Shown here: positions 10,606-22,189 of the stretch, piece after piece
Position numbering within the stretch: the stretch's first letter is position 1
How the letters are laid out: each line of letters begins with the position of its first letter
DNA from: Mixophyes australis
Lineage: Eukaryota > Chordata > Amphibia > Anura > Limnodynastidae
Assembly (NCBI GenBank): GCA_036250195.1
Contig: JAVHZZ010000001.1
Span: 378,883,407-378,947,406, forward strand
DNA length: 64,000 bases
Direction: 5' to 3'
The notes under the pieces: model-generated
Told to the model about the DNA's origin: nothing
The model's input: the letters and a program-made list of their open reading frames with translations, nothing else
Databases searched by the model: none
Program-made: the position numbers and the translations under genes

Positions 10606-11109
10606 TATTTTTTTTAAGTGACACGCGACCCGAGGAAGGCTACACTTTTTTCTGATTTTTGACACACCAAGCCGAAAAGGTTAGCCATCACTGCGCTAAG
10701 AGCACCTTCTCCCAATCATCCAAGAACAGTTTGGTGACGAACAATGCCTTTTCCAGCATAAGGCAAAAGTGATAACTAAGTGGCCCGGGGATCAAAACAT
10801 CAAAATTTTGGGTCCATGACCAGAAAACTCCCCAGACCTGAATCCCATTGAGAACTTGTGGTCAATCCTGAAGAGGCGGGTGGACAAACAAAACCCACAA
10901 ATTCTGACAAACTTTAAGCATTAATTAGGCAAGACACACAAATTAGCTTCCCTTCCTTGTAAAAAAAATACAGGCAGCTTGTGACAGAAATGTAAGGATA
11001 GCTGAGTCAGTCTCTCACTCTGAACCACCATCCTAGCAGTTTCTGGGTTTTGTTTTGGATATCTCTTCTGCTGCCAACAAGTTCTCCTAGTGGGGAGTAG
11101 CACAGGAGC

Positions 11110-11300
11110 AGTCTTGGAGGTGGGAGTGGGAAGAGGTAATCACTGGGGAGCTAAAGCAGTGGTCATTGGCAGAGCAGAGAGGACAGGAGAAAGAAATGAG
11201 GTTTGAGATATAGAGGGAGAGGAGTAGTTAAGGGCTTTGTAGGTGAGGGTGAGGAGTTTGGACTATATTCTGTAGTCAGTATAAGAACTAGAAAAGGGGG
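11110..11300 (-). mobile_element. L2-type LINE 3' fragment
   Basis: This matches, in the same orientation, the C-terminal coding part of the larger L2 element near 21290-21470. Shared words include AGTCATTGGCAGA-like (here GGTCATTGGCAGAGC), ATGAGGTT-GAGATATAGAGG and GGGCTTTGTAGGTGAGG (TTTGAAGGTGAGG in the larger copy). The coding sense is minus. It is a short relic with no open frame. Confidence 0.7.
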
Positions 11301-11389
11301 GAAATAGAATCAGAACATCAAGGAAGGAAATTAGAGAAGCAGCCATATTGAAATTCAGGTGCATTCCATTTAAAGAATCCATTTAATAT

Positions 11390-12131
11390 GCACCAATCAG
11401 CCACAATATTAATACCACCTGCCAAATATTGTGATTTTTCCAGCATTTTTGCCCGTAACATCACACTGCCTCTGTCAGTTTGCCTTCTTCCCATAATGCA
11501 TCCTGTTGTGCTCTCTTCTCCAGGTAAACGACTCACAAGCGCCCAGCAGTCCACATAAAAGAAAATGTGACTCATAAGACCAGGCATTGGTCCATGGTCC
11601 TGTTCAGGTGCTTATTGTATACATTTTTGGTGGTGAAGAGGGGTCAGCATAGGCTATGCCTTGTGTGTTCTGACACCTTTCTATCATAGCCAGCATTAAC
11701 TTTTTTGGTAATCTGTGCTCCAGTAGCTCTTCTGTGGGATTGGACCAGGCGGCCTAGCCTTCACTCCCCATGGGCATCAATGAGCATCAATGAGCTTTCG
11801 GCACTCATGACCCTGTTGCCGTTTTACCAGTTGTCTTTCCTTGGAACACTTTTGGTAGGTCCTAACCACTGTATACCTGAAACACACCACAAGACCTGCC
11901 ATTTTGGTGATGTTCTGACCTAGTTGTCCTGCAATCACAATTTGGTCCTTGTCCAAGTGTCTCAGATCCTTACGCTTACCCATTTTTCCAGCTTCCAATG
12001 CATCAACTTCAAGTACTGACTGTTCACTTGCTGCCTAATATATCCCACACATTGTCAGGTCCCATTCTAATGAGATAATCAATGTTATTCACTTCACTTG
12101 TCAGTGACTTTAATGTTGTGCCTGATAGGTG
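11390..12131 (-). mobile_element. Second family of Tc1-like transposon, internally deleted
   Basis: The left end (about 11390) reads CACCAATCAGCCACAATATT and the right end, read inward, CACCTATCAGGCACAACATT, so imperfect inverted termini bound a ~740-bp unit. The minus strand encodes fragments of a Tc1-type transposase. At 740 bp it is about half the usual length; the left half is missing internal sequence. No clear TA duplication remains. It differs from the 887-2615 family in its termini. Confidence 0.8.
11440..11990 (-). pseudogene. Tc1-like transposase fragment
   Basis: The minus-strand frame starting at ATG about 11977-11979 begins MGKRKDLRHLDKDQIV and continues through GLVVCFRYTVVRTYQK, matching the N-terminal helix-turn-helix of a Tc1-type transposase and ending at 11777. 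Downstream pieces on the same strand (about 11440-11770) continue the family in other frames, with deletions. The C-terminal catalytic half is incomplete. It is non-functional. Confidence 0.8.
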
Positions 12132-15039
12132 TTTGCAAATTGAAATACATCTGCAAAGCTGATGAAAAAAAAAACCAAGCTGTGTTGACAGAAACACAAA
12201 TCAACACATACAATTGTATTTTACAACTATTTTGATGCATCCACTCATAAATGAAACTCTCCTGTGTGTATCCTACATACTCTCAATGGCAGTCAAGGAC
12301 AAATATTGAGAAAGCTACCTAAAATCTATCTAAACATAAAATAAATATGTATAAAGCTACTTTTTTTTAAAATCTAATAGACTTAAAAACTTTTTTTTAG
12401 CATATCCTATAGTTCCACTAGGTATTACCAGGCAATATAGGGAAACCTTCCACTCGCTCTGATTCTATTTCCAAATGTATGCATGAATTAGTAATTTTTG
12501 CCCTGAAAAGCACAAATTGAAGTAGAGAAAGAACAAGCAAGAGAGTCGCACGTTTCCCTTCCATGCCAGCCTGTCTTCTTAACATCTATTTTTTATGTTG
12601 AAGATTTTATGCAGTGATGAGCTTTATATTGAAAGTGTGGTGACATATTGCAGCCATCACGGGAGTCTTCTTTGATATTAAAATATGAATAAACTTTCAT
12701 TTGAAGCTGTCTTCATCATTCAATACATAAGGGCCACCAAACCTCAGGATTGATTGCAGTGTTAAAGGATTAGATCAGTGGAATTAGATTTCCCTATCAG
12801 AGGCATTGAATTCATACCAAGCGTCTCATTGATATTATGGCTTCAGGAAGGGAAGCAGGCATCCTGCTCTGAATGACTTCAAGCAATCAATGTCACTTTC
12901 CTTTATGTGACTTTTTGCAGGTGTGTATTCTATTTTAAACAGTTTAGGAGAAAACAATGGAAACTCAGTTGATGCTTTTTTTTGGCTGCACATGCGAATA
13001 TTATTTTCGGGGGTATTTTAAAAAGCAAATATCGCTGTTGAAGCCTAGAGAATATATAATAATGTTTACAATGTGACTATTTATCTCTGGTATTGTTTCT
13101 TTTAAGGTAACAAATACTATGCAGGAGAATTCAAGTACATATTTTTTTCAAGTTTAAATGTATGAAATATAGGATACATCAGGATGACTTTCAGCCTAGA
13201 TGAAGATTCAAGGCACAATTTCAGATTTGGAGCAACTGTACTGGGACTTGTTGTTTGATTCTGTGTCCCCCATCCCCAAAATATACAGCAATCACTGAAT
13301 ATAATGAAAAGTGGTTACAAGTTTAAACATAGGTCCATAATGATGGACAGATTTAGAGGTGCTTTTAACATGTGAAGAATTTGAATCAGTATTGTATGAT
13401 TTCTACAACAATAGTTATTGACTTTCAAGTACAATAAACGAATTCAGACATATTAGTATGTAACAGATACATCATAAACATTTGTCATACTGGAATCTGG
13501 ATGAGCTACATGAGAAACTAAACATTCTGAGATAGCTGGAGCTCTCCAACTACAGTCCAGATGTGGGAGCACTGTATAAATCCTATGCAGGATGTGACTG
13601 ACATATGTATAAAGCTGTCAGACACATATGCAGAACAGACATTGAGGAGTCTTTAAAGAGCAACCAGAGGACAGATTGCTTACATTATCTTTGACACAAG
13701 GCTATATTTGATGCCAGCATGACAGGCCCTCAAAATATGCTTAGTTGTCCCAGGTGCAGCATAGCCATCAAAGGTACTCAGAGTCGCTATAGGGACATCA
13801 TATTAGATTTACCAACAGTCATATACTAATGTAGATACATCTTGTCAGCATGACAGCTGTGTGGTTATTGTGAGACTGATATCTACAGTGGATGTTTGTG
13901 GTGTAGAATACCAGCTGTGATATCTATAGTGGGCAGCACTGTGAGTGTAGACGTCAGTTAAGTATCAATTATTATACCTACTACAGGGTCTGTACATGGG
14001 CTGTTGACATCTCAGACATTGTAAAACATGTTATATTGGTACTGGTTCCCAGATCCTGTTCCCATGTTGGAACTTGTTTTTTGTTTATTGTTTCTCTACA
14101 GTCTGCCCTGACCCTAAACTGAAAGTACATACCTCTGAGTTCAGATTTATAGTACTCATTCGCCTTTTTGTTTTCTTTTTTTGTACCCTAATTGTTTCAT
14201 TTCTACCGTTGGCAACTTTTAGATGAACAAAAGATGATGTTACTGTTCTGTGCATTTTGGTTTCATATTACAGTGACATAATTACCTTTCTAATCTCAGC
14301 TATTAATCTATTTCCTAAATACTGGAAGACAAAAAATCCTTTTAAAATCACTAAATTAGGTTATGTTGAAATAAATGTTCTCAGTGTCTATTATTCTGGC
14401 ATTGCTCATTGTGCAATTGTAAAAGTCCTCATTTATTAGCAGCCAGTCATCCTCTAGCCTGTGCAACTGTTCTGTTGTGGTGATAGGCTACAAACTGTTG
14501 TCATCCATCTCAAATAGTTTCTGCTATCTTTCCCCACAGTATTTGGAACAGTTACCAAACTGCAGAATAGCTCTAGTGTGCGTGGCAGCTATAGGCACAT
14601 ATCTGGCCACTTAGGTAGTAGCAGGTGCACTGTGCACCTGGCTGCACCACCCGCACCTTCCACATTGGATAATTACATTGTACATGTATTAATGGCGGTC
14701 GTTGCCTGAACCGATTTTTCTAGTTTGAAAGATCAATTTTGATATGACTGTGGTGTCCATTTAACTAGCGGGGAAGTGCCAAATTGACAGCTTAAGTGTC
14801 GGCAAAAAGCTTTTTCAGCGCTATTTTATATCTAACAAAGGGTTCAAACCTTTCTGGATTGCTGGATCCCTTAGCCATATCCTATGCAGCGACACATAGT
14901 AATAACTACCACCCCAATGATAGATATATCCATGAATCACATTTTGAAATGTCAAACTGGGTGCAAAATTATATTTATATTCCTGCTCAAATAGCACTGG
15001 GTCTGCACTGATTAAATCAGTGACAAACACTCCGTCCAG
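12132..15039. other. Long AT-rich stretch, no gene seen
   Basis: I found no C4orf33 upstream exon, no other exon with splice context and no bounded element. A perfect 18-bp palindrome (AGGTGCAC pairing with GTGCACCT) sits near 14628-14646. Confidence 0.45.
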
Positions 15040-15230
15040 GATTAATATTATTATTTTTATTATTATCCTTTATTTATGAGCACCAATATATTCAATGATG
15101 CTTTACAAGTAGGGAGGTAAATAGAACATACAATGATGATAACAACAAAAATGACTGTATAATGGAACACAGGGTGTGAGGCCATGCTCACTAGAGCATA
15201 CAATGTAAAGGAGTATACTTAACTGAACTA
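15040..15230 (-). mobile_element. LINE 3'-end fragment (L2-like)
   Basis: An ATT-rich stretch followed by CCTTTATTTATGAGCACC and GATGCTTTACAAGTAGGGAG is the minus-strand form of a common amphibian L2-type 3' tail, which ends in short ATT-type repeats. A comparable junction lies at 20745-20830. No coding part is attached. Confidence 0.6.
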
Positions 15231-15506
15231 AATGGTCATTTATATTTTATTTCAGAATTTAGGAACGCTATGAATAGTTTTGGTTCAGAGTTGTCAATTG
15301 GCGTGTGCTATGAATCACAATAGAACCTGAATTAATAAACACTGCCAATATCAAGAAAGTCTTGATTTTGGTTGTATGTGTTTAAATAGCGTAACAACAA
15401 AAAACTGCAACACTAGAAAAAGTGTATTAATGTATAAAATATGCAAATGTAAACTGGATTAAGGTGCAACAAAATTACAAGGAAAATATTCCCTTGTGGA
15501 TCATGA

Positions 15507-15529
15507 TATAATAATAATAATAATAATAG
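15507..15529. repeat. (AAT)n microsatellite
   Basis: About seven units of the trinucleotide ATA. Confidence 0.9.
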
Positions 15530-16237
15530 TACAAAATAAAGTTCAGGATATAAAACCTAGAATAATTTAAGTGACGCAAGATACCTTCTGACACTGTAGC
15601 CATTTTAGACTAATAACAGTTGTGCTTCAATTGCAGGTAATACATTTTTTTGTGTCTAATAAAAATTTTAAACACAAGCTTTCAAGAACAGAGTTAAAAT
15701 AGGGTCAAAATATATGAAATAGAGGAAAGATGTAAACAGAAATGCAAACAGTGTAATGAAACAGAGAATATCAGGATTATTCTGGCAATAAAAGATTATA
15801 TGGGACTTTACTGTTGACCTGCAAACTTGAATAAACCCTTCTAGTATGTGTTAGACAAAGAACATTGCAAAATATTTTTTTCTTGATATCACAAAATGTA
15901 ATATTTATAATATATTTATAATATTTTTTCTTGATATCTCAAAATAATTCCATGGAAATCTCTAGATTTAACTATATTGTTAATGTGTTATTGTATCTCG
16001 GTGACTTGTAGATATAAGTACCCCTTCCCTCAATGGCCTTAGGGATGTAGGAATTATGGTTCTGGAATGGAATACTATTGCTTTTTTACTATTTGTATTC
16101 CTTGGGTCCCCGATGCTTATGGGGGTCCTGGGTAGGCTGCTTTTTTTTCTGTCCACTGCTAGAGAGGCTCGAACAATCCGCATCAGTCTGGGGGCTACTA
16201 CTGCTGCTTCTACTGCCCCCTACCCTACACAAGGTAC

Positions 16238-16418
16238 TTAGGGCTAGATTTACTGAGCTGCGGGTTTGAAAAAGTGGGGATGTTGCCTATAGCAACCAAT
16301 CAGATTCTAGCTATCATTTTGTAGAAGGTACTAAATCAATGAAAGCTAGAATCTGATTGGTTGCTATAGGCAACATCCCCACTTTTTCAAACCTGCAGCT
16401 TAGTAAATCTAGCCCTTA
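16238..16418. mobile_element. Palindromic MITE, PIF/Harbinger type
   Basis: The unit 16241-16415 is almost wholly palindromic: arms of about 70 bp pair with only a few mismatches around a ~30-bp centre. It starts GGGCTAGATTTACT and ends with the complement. TTA flanks both sides (16238-16240, 16416-16418), the 3-bp duplication expected of PIF/Harbinger. A diverged relative with the same core (GGTTTGAAAAAGTGG) lies at 62839-63001. Confidence 0.9.
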
Positions 16419-17406
16419 GTATCAAGATAGGGCTGCTATTTTATACCTCTCCCCAACACTGCCGAGTATGTCTAATATTAAACCATTCATGAAAATAGGG
16501 ACAACAAGTTTCTATGCTTCAGTTATCTAATATGTAATTTTACCTAATGCTTTCTCTTCTGTGCATTTTTGTGTACAGTATAACGACAATGAATCAGAAG
16601 CGCCTTTCTCAAGAGGAATCCAGATCTACTGATATGCTCTAAACCCAGTTATATATGAGATGGATCCATCTGCACTACTTGTCTTCCAAGTTTGCACATT
16701 ACCAGTTATAGAGCATGCGTAGCATTAGTTATGCCTAAAGTGCGCAACCAGTACTTACTGTACAGCCCTTACATCTTTGCTTACAGTAAATGCCATCTTG
16801 GCTGCATGTGAATAGCAAACAATGAAGTAATTACATGGACAAACATAGTTGGTGTAGATAAGATGGAGTTCTGCATATTATATATGACCTATAAATAGCC
16901 TTTCCTGCCAACACAACATTTTAAGGTTAGCTTCTCGATAATTATTGGCCGTCTTTTGTTTCCTGTATTGGTTCCTTCCTCCAAAGCATTAATTATCAGT
17001 CAAAACTGAAGAATTTTTCACATGAACCATTGGAACAGTCTGTTTATATGAACAATAATTACTGTAAGAGTGACTTTCCCAATGGACTGTTCACAGTTTG
17101 TTACTTATTGTTATTACTTATCTGAATGTAAGGTAAGAAAATGTTATTATATTTTTTCTGAAAATGAATGCTGGCTGCCACTGTTAGTGACTTCAGGGAA
17201 ATTAATATATATTCTAAGTATGAAGAATGCATCCTTACTCTCTAGAGTCACTGTTTAATAATTTAAGTGTCTGGATTTTAAAAGTGTGATATGAGTTTAA
17301 GTAGCCTGCTGCAGTTAGAATGGTGTAACAAGGACATTTTCGGTTTAGATTTGCAAATATAAGACAATCATTGTACTAATAGTTATGTTGGGTTTTTTTT
17401 TATTAG
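16419..17406. other. Presumed intron upstream of C4orf33 exon
   Basis: No further exon is recognised. The stretch ends in a T-rich tract and TATTAG, a good 3' splice site for the exon at 17407. Confidence 0.6.
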
Positions 17407-17612
17407 AAAGAGCTACCACTGGAGTTTGAAACAGATATCACATCAAATTGGGGGAAATGGCGTGGCAAAGCTCTTATCCCGTGGGCTTATTTTCCTCCTG
17501 ATGTTGACATGATGAATTCCTACGCTATCCATGGATCTGGCATTGGCAGAGTGTACGAGTCCTTGTATCCAATTCCTCCACAGGAAATAAGTCAAGGACA
17601 AGGCCCCAATTT
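17407..17612 (+). CDS. C4orf33: C4orf33 homologue (UPF0462), penultimate coding exon
   Basis: This 206-bp internal exon follows a T-rich tract ending in AG (17405-17406) and is followed by the strong donor GTAAGT (17613-17618). It is open throughout in the frame beginning at 17407. Recognisable family motifs are KELPLEFE, IPWAYFPPDV, NSYAIHGS and YESLYPIPPQEI, which align with the conserved C-terminal half of vertebrate C4orf33 (I recall human WSYFPPNV, FAIHGS and YEALYPVP). The protein is a small UPF0462 member of unknown biochemical role. The exon ends two bases into a codon, which the next exon completes. The earlier exons, which would encode the first ~60% of the protein, were not found upstream, so the gene probably starts outside the window. 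Identification is by remembered similarity, not a search. Confidence 0.9.
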
Positions 17613-19730
17613 GTAAGTATGAATAACGTTTTTATGTATTTATTTGGCAGGAGAAAGCAAATAATTGTTCTCAAGTTATTTAGATCTTAAACAAATAACC
17701 TTGTATTCAGACTCAGAGTGGATCCTATCAAATCCTGAGAGACATGCATATCTAGAAAAGCTCCCATACTTTGGGAAACTGGGACAGCCATGCGATATGG
17801 AGATTGCTTAATTGATTAAAGTTATCTCTTAAAGTCTTTCTGGTGCCAATTAGGGTAAAATCATATTTATTGTATTCTATGGTGAAAATCATTATTTAAT
17901 GTCACACACTTCCAGTAACAAACACTGGCACCATCATAGGAAAATCTGGGACACATGTGAGTATTAATAACATGCTTTATCCCCTATTAATTTAATATTG
18001 ATCCCTCTTAACAGTAGCTTTTTGTGCGTTCTATAGCTCCCAAGCTGGCCGCACACTCTTAGTAATGTAACCACTCAGCTTGAATGCACTGTCCAATTTG
18101 GCCACACACATGTCTGTCCAAATTGAATGAGATCTGGCTCTTTGCTGCTCAAGCCTAGATTGCTTCTGGAGTCAATGTGGACTGTTCGCAATATGCCTGA
18201 TAATGATTATCCTGATTTTGATTGGATTATTTTTGAGCATCTCTGTCATTTTGGGACCATGAGCGTGACAGGTTTCAGCTAATTGCACAATGACTGTTGT
18301 AACAATGCAGCATGCACCGGCCGCATGAGAGTCAAAACTGATAAATTCTGCATATAGAAAAATAGTTATACTGAAAGTCCTTTGTAAGCCTCTCCATATC
18401 TAAACACTACATTACAATATTCACGTAAAAGTTAGAAAGGGAACTAAACATTCTATGTAGTGCTATTTTTAAATCTTACTCTTCAAAGACCTAAACACAA
18501 TTACATACAAACGTTAACATATTGAAAACTGTATTGTCAAAAATATAGCTATTAGCATATATTAATGGAACATATTACAAATATAGCTTTTAACATATTA
18601 ACTGAACATATTACTATAATATTGAAAGACAGGTGTGGGCTTCAAGTTTCTTTTCACAGCATGATTCTTGTGACTAAGAAAGCGTGGCATGTGAAGTGAG
18701 CTGTGCAGTTAATGTAAAGAAATTATATACTTATTGCTATATAGGAGTGGATACACAGCAATGAAAAACATATACTTTTCTGCTATGGTGAAAATGTATT
18801 GATGTGAGTAGTATGACCAAAAAATAAGAACTGTATATAACAGCCTCAAGTGTCCATCAATGTCTAACACAGACATTAGTACGCCAAGCACATGACCTTG
18901 TATGTCATCATAGAGATTTGCATTGCTTATGATCATATACAGCCCAATATTACTTCATGTGTACTCTCCCATGTAGACACATGAGGTTCTCATAGAGAGT
19001 TCTGTGCCAGCACATAGCATGGGGTATTTACCCTCTCGTCCCCCTCTGTGCAGGCAGGTGCAGCATTGATTCACAGTGGTTAAGGTTGTACTTCCTCCTT
19101 GACTGGAGTTAAATAGGACGCTTGCTCTTAACATTGTAAAACCAATCACATGACTAAAGTTCTAGTTGCTCATTGTGGAACCTGTCATTAAGCTTATATT
19201 TACTGGTAACCAGAGATCGCTGTCTGGTGAAATACATTTACCATGTGACTATGGTTTGGGACTGTGTCACGCCATCGAACCATGTAAGTTGTCAGGTCTG
19301 TTTCTTATGACCTGTTGGTGATGCAGTAACACAAGATATAACATTGCTGCTTTGGAGTGCTCAGGTTCTGGTCTCCATTAAGACCAGGATGCGGTCTGCA
19401 GGTAGTTTGTCTGCTGTCCCAGTGCATGTATGGGTTTCCTTTGGGTGCTCCAATTTCCTCCCAGAGGCCCAAAGCACACTGGTAGGTTAATTGGCTTCCA
19501 GTGCGTGCATGAGCCAATGATAAGGAAATGTGATTGTAAATTCATCTGGGGATATGAATGAATGAATGAACATTCTCTGTAAAACCATGTGTAATATGTA
19601 TACAAAAAGAAAAAAGTAGTAATGACATGAAGCATTTAAGATTTACATTAATTTTGCTATAAACAGATAAAGTCATATAAAAGTTATGAGGCTTTCATCT
19701 TTTAACCTCAATTTGCTTCAATTCCATTAG
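17613..19730 (+). other. C4orf33 last intron (2118 bp)
   Basis: The intron runs from donor GTAAGT to acceptor ATTCCATTAG. It contains a LINE-derived fragment at about 19340-19560 and otherwise AT-rich sequence with no further feature. Confidence 0.85.
19340..19560 (+). mobile_element. LINE-derived fragment in intron
   Basis: It contains the widespread vertebrate LINE (CR1/L2-clade) words GGGTTTCCTTTGGGTGCTCC, AATTTCCTCCCAGAG and GGTAGGTTAATTGGCTTCC. It is followed by short GAAT repeats at about 19555-19570. No open frame and no target duplication were resolved; the exact clade is uncertain. Confidence 0.65.
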
Positions 19731-19827
19731 TCATCGTCTGGAATATTTCAAAGCATTCAACCTGAAATGGATTATGGGAGAAGAATGGGAGCAGCCCTCA
19801 TCTTGCCTCTGGGAATCTTCTCCATGA
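19731..19827 (+). CDS. C4orf33: C4orf33 homologue (UPF0462), terminal coding exon
   Basis: The exon starts after a pyrimidine-rich tract and TTAG. Its first base completes the split codon from 17612 (TT|T, Phe), so phases agree. It continues as HRLEYFKAFNLKW then GEEWEQP, with the conserved LEYFK and GEEW motifs of the UPF0462 C-terminus, and stops at TGA 19825-19827. The final residues (CLWESSP) are shorter than the human tail as I remember it. Ninety-seven coding bases are present. Correct frame joining across a 2.1-kb intron supports a real, probably intact host gene rather than a retrocopy. Confidence 0.9.
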
Positions 19828-20240
19828 AAGTTTCTTGTATCGTCTTTGTAAAAACAAATAAATAAAAAGTAAAAAATTAATCCCTACTGGCATTTAGTAC
19901 TTAGCAAGTCTATTATTTTCTCTCATTACTGAAAATGATATAATTATGCATATTAATAAAATGAGCTTTCCACTCTGGCTCAGTATTATATTTCTATTCT
20001 GAATGTTGATGTAATGTAATTGTTTTATATATTTGTTGTTTTACTTGCATTTTTTATAGTGTGTCTGTAAGTAAAATGTATTGTTAGGAGTCCATGAAGA
20101 TAGAAATCCTTTCAGCCCATGAAAAAGTAGATTCACTGTAAATTGCTTAATGTGTGTTAACACTCTTTCCTCGCCATTGAGAACATCATTCCTATCAAAC
20201 TGCACTTCCTCAACTCAGAACCTAAATAAAGTGCATTTGT
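19828..20240 (+). terminator. C4orf33 3' UTR with candidate poly(A) signals
   Basis: AATAAA at about 19861-19866 lies roughly 35 bases after the stop, which would give a very short 3' UTR. A second AATAAA at about 20225-20230, followed by a GT/T-rich stretch, is a distal alternative. Which one is used cannot be told from sequence. Confidence 0.6.
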
Positions 20241-20744
20241 TCTATATATTTGTGTGGCACTATGTTTACACATATTGGTTCAAATAGAGAAAAGGTCTGT
20301 ACAATCACTGTGGTGTGCAGGAAATCCTTACAAATGGTAGACAAAACTTCTTGCACTGAATGAATTAATAGAGTGCAGAAGTTATGTAGATTCACTGCAC
20401 ATGCAATGATCTCTGCACATGTTCAAAAGAGTCTCCCTCCCATTTGCTATGTGGCCCAGTGACTCATGTACATATAGTCACTAAGTAGGTCAAGTGGCAA
20501 GTGTTAGATATGTATAGATATGTTTTATTCACTTTTTTGTTGTGCCATTCTGAAGTCAAAGCCTTTCCCTTACAACATACTCCTACACTTCTGGACAATA
20601 TGGTGCCAGTTTTCCAATTTGGACCAAGTGTCTAGATTTGAAGATTGGCAAATGGTCTAGAAAATGCCCAGAGTGGAAATATTAAAAAAGGAATTCCTCA
20701 GAGTTTAAATTATTACTACTTTAGAATCACCCCCTTTGTTTATT
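20241..20744. other. No feature seen
   Basis: AT-rich flank between the C4orf33 3' end and the L2 element. Confidence 0.5.
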
Positions 20745-21815
20745 TAAATATTTATTTATTATTATTATCTTTTATTTATAAGGTGCCACAAAGGGTACGC
20801 AGTGCGGTACATGACCTATAGAGAAAGCAGTGATCCATAACACATAACATGATACATGAAGAACAAAATAAAATTACTAAATTAATAAAAAATACAGGTA
20901 ACATGGTAATGCAGATCAAATTATTTTTGGTATAGTGAGTGAGAGTGATGGTAGTAATCAGTGAGAAGTCAGCCTTAGCTTAAGAAAACAGGGCAAGGCA
21001 AAGCCAAGAGGTACAGAGGGTGATGGAATATTTGAACGCGAACACAAGGAAAGAGAGCCCTGCTTGTGAGAGCTTACATCCTAAAGGAAAGGGGGAGACA
21101 CAAATAGGGTGGTACCAACTGGGGGGTGAAAGCCGGGACAAGGGAGTTAGAAGGAGGGCTGATCGACTTAAATAAAGAAATGAGTCTTAAGGTCATGCTT
21201 GAAGCCTTTGAGAGTAGAGGCTAACCTGATGGAGCGTGGGAGATTGTTCCACAGCTGAGGAGCAGTCCGGTCAAAGTCCTTGAGGCGGAACTGGGAAGAG
21301 GTGATCAGTGAAGTAGTCAGGCGACAGTCATTGGCAGAACGGGGAGGGCAGCAAGGACTATAGGTAGAGATGAGGTTGGAGATGTAGAGGGGAGGATTGA
21401 TTGAGAGCTTTGAAGGTGAGGATAGTTTAAATTTAATTCTGTAGGCCAATGTAGGGACTGGTGGAGGGGGACAGCAGAGATAGAGCGGCGGGAGAGAAAA
21501 ATGAGGTGGGCAGCAGCATTGAGGAGAGAGGGGCAAGTTGAGAGCCAAGAAGGCCAAAGAGAAGGAGGCTATAATAGTCAAGGCGAGAGATTAAAGAGAA
21601 AGGGCTGAATCTTGGATATATTTCGGAGGTGGAAGTAGCTGGATTTTCAGAGGGACAGAATGTGAGGTTTGAAGGAGAGGGAGGAGTCGAGAATGACCCC
21701 AAGCCAACGGACTTGAGGGACAGAAAGGAGGGTAGTGTTATTAACAGAAATAGAGAGGGCGGAGGTGGGAGAGCACTGGAGGTGGGGAAGACGATTAGTT
21801 CAATCTTGGAAATTT

Positions 21816-22130
21816 TGGGCCTGATTTATTAAGCAAAGTAAAGCAAAGGAAGTTAGTAATTTTTCACCTGTGCAAAAAACCATGTTGCATTGGAGGGGGA
21901 GATGAATGTAAAATGTTGGGACAGATTTATAATTAGGGTAGGACATGTCCTAGATCAATTTCAAATGTCAATGTAAAAATAAAGCTATCAAATATTTTAT
22001 ATGGAAAGCCAGTGTTTTCTTTATGTGCAAAATAATAAACTAATTTGCACCCCTTGCATTGTAACATGGTTTTGTCCAGGAGAAATATTATTCATTTGTT
22101 TGCCTTACTTTACTTAATGAATGAGGCCCA
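21816..22130. mobile_element. 315-bp TIR MITE inside the L2 element
   Basis: The left terminus is TGGGCCTGATTTATTAAG; the right terminus read inward is TGGGCCTCATTCATTAAGT. L2 sequence continues on both sides. The flanking duplication is short and ambiguous (TT-type). The superfamily is not fixed; TIR-only MITEs with GGGCCTATTTATTAA-like ends recur at 30399 and 51343. Confidence 0.75.
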
Positions 22131-22189
22131 TTGAGTTTAACAAAGTGCTGGGACATCAAAGATGAGATGGCTGAAAGACAGCAGGAAAC

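Larger units (their letters stand above)
9833..10701. mobile_element. 853-bp hAT-like element with overlapping palindromes
   Basis: The element is 9841-10693. Inverted termini are CCGTGATGGCTAACC on the left and, read inward from the right, CAGTGATGGCTAACC. Flanks CTCTAAGA (9833-9840) and CGCTAAGA (10694-10701) match at 7 of 8 positions, a hAT-type 8-bp duplication. It lies inside the second Tc1 copy. There is no coding capacity. The interior holds a ~121-bp-armed palindrome, a second hairpin that reuses part of it, and two TA microsatellites. Confidence 0.88.
9471..10930 (+). pseudogene. Tc1-like transposase remnant
   Basis: This is the remnant of the same transposase family as 1228-2440. 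The central part is open from about 9479 to 9663 and includes GLVSRRPAKKP-type sequence (here RLVSRRPAKKP) and the first catalytic motif FSDESPF (about 9618-9638). The frame then stops (CTTGTCTGAAGA). The segment carrying the final SPDLNPIENLW-type motif follows the hAT insert at about 10831-10860, with AACTCCCCAGACC present. The HTH domain is missing, and the second-Asp region is reduced (CAGCATAAGGCAAAAG lacks the Asp codon present in copy 1). It is non-functional. Confidence 0.85.
9309..10932 (+). mobile_element. Tc1/mariner-type transposon, copy 2, deleted and truncated
   Basis: The left end is intact: TA (9309-9310) followed by CAGTCATGGCCAAAAG and about 160 bp matching the left end of the 887-2615 copy. 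At about 9470 the sequence jumps to what is position ~1758 in copy 1, an internal deletion of about 720 bp that removes the transposase N-terminus. It is interrupted at 9841-10693 by a hAT element and stops at about 10932, before the right terminal repeat. There is also a small local duplication near 9772-9796 (TTTTAGCTAA twice). Confidence 0.88.
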
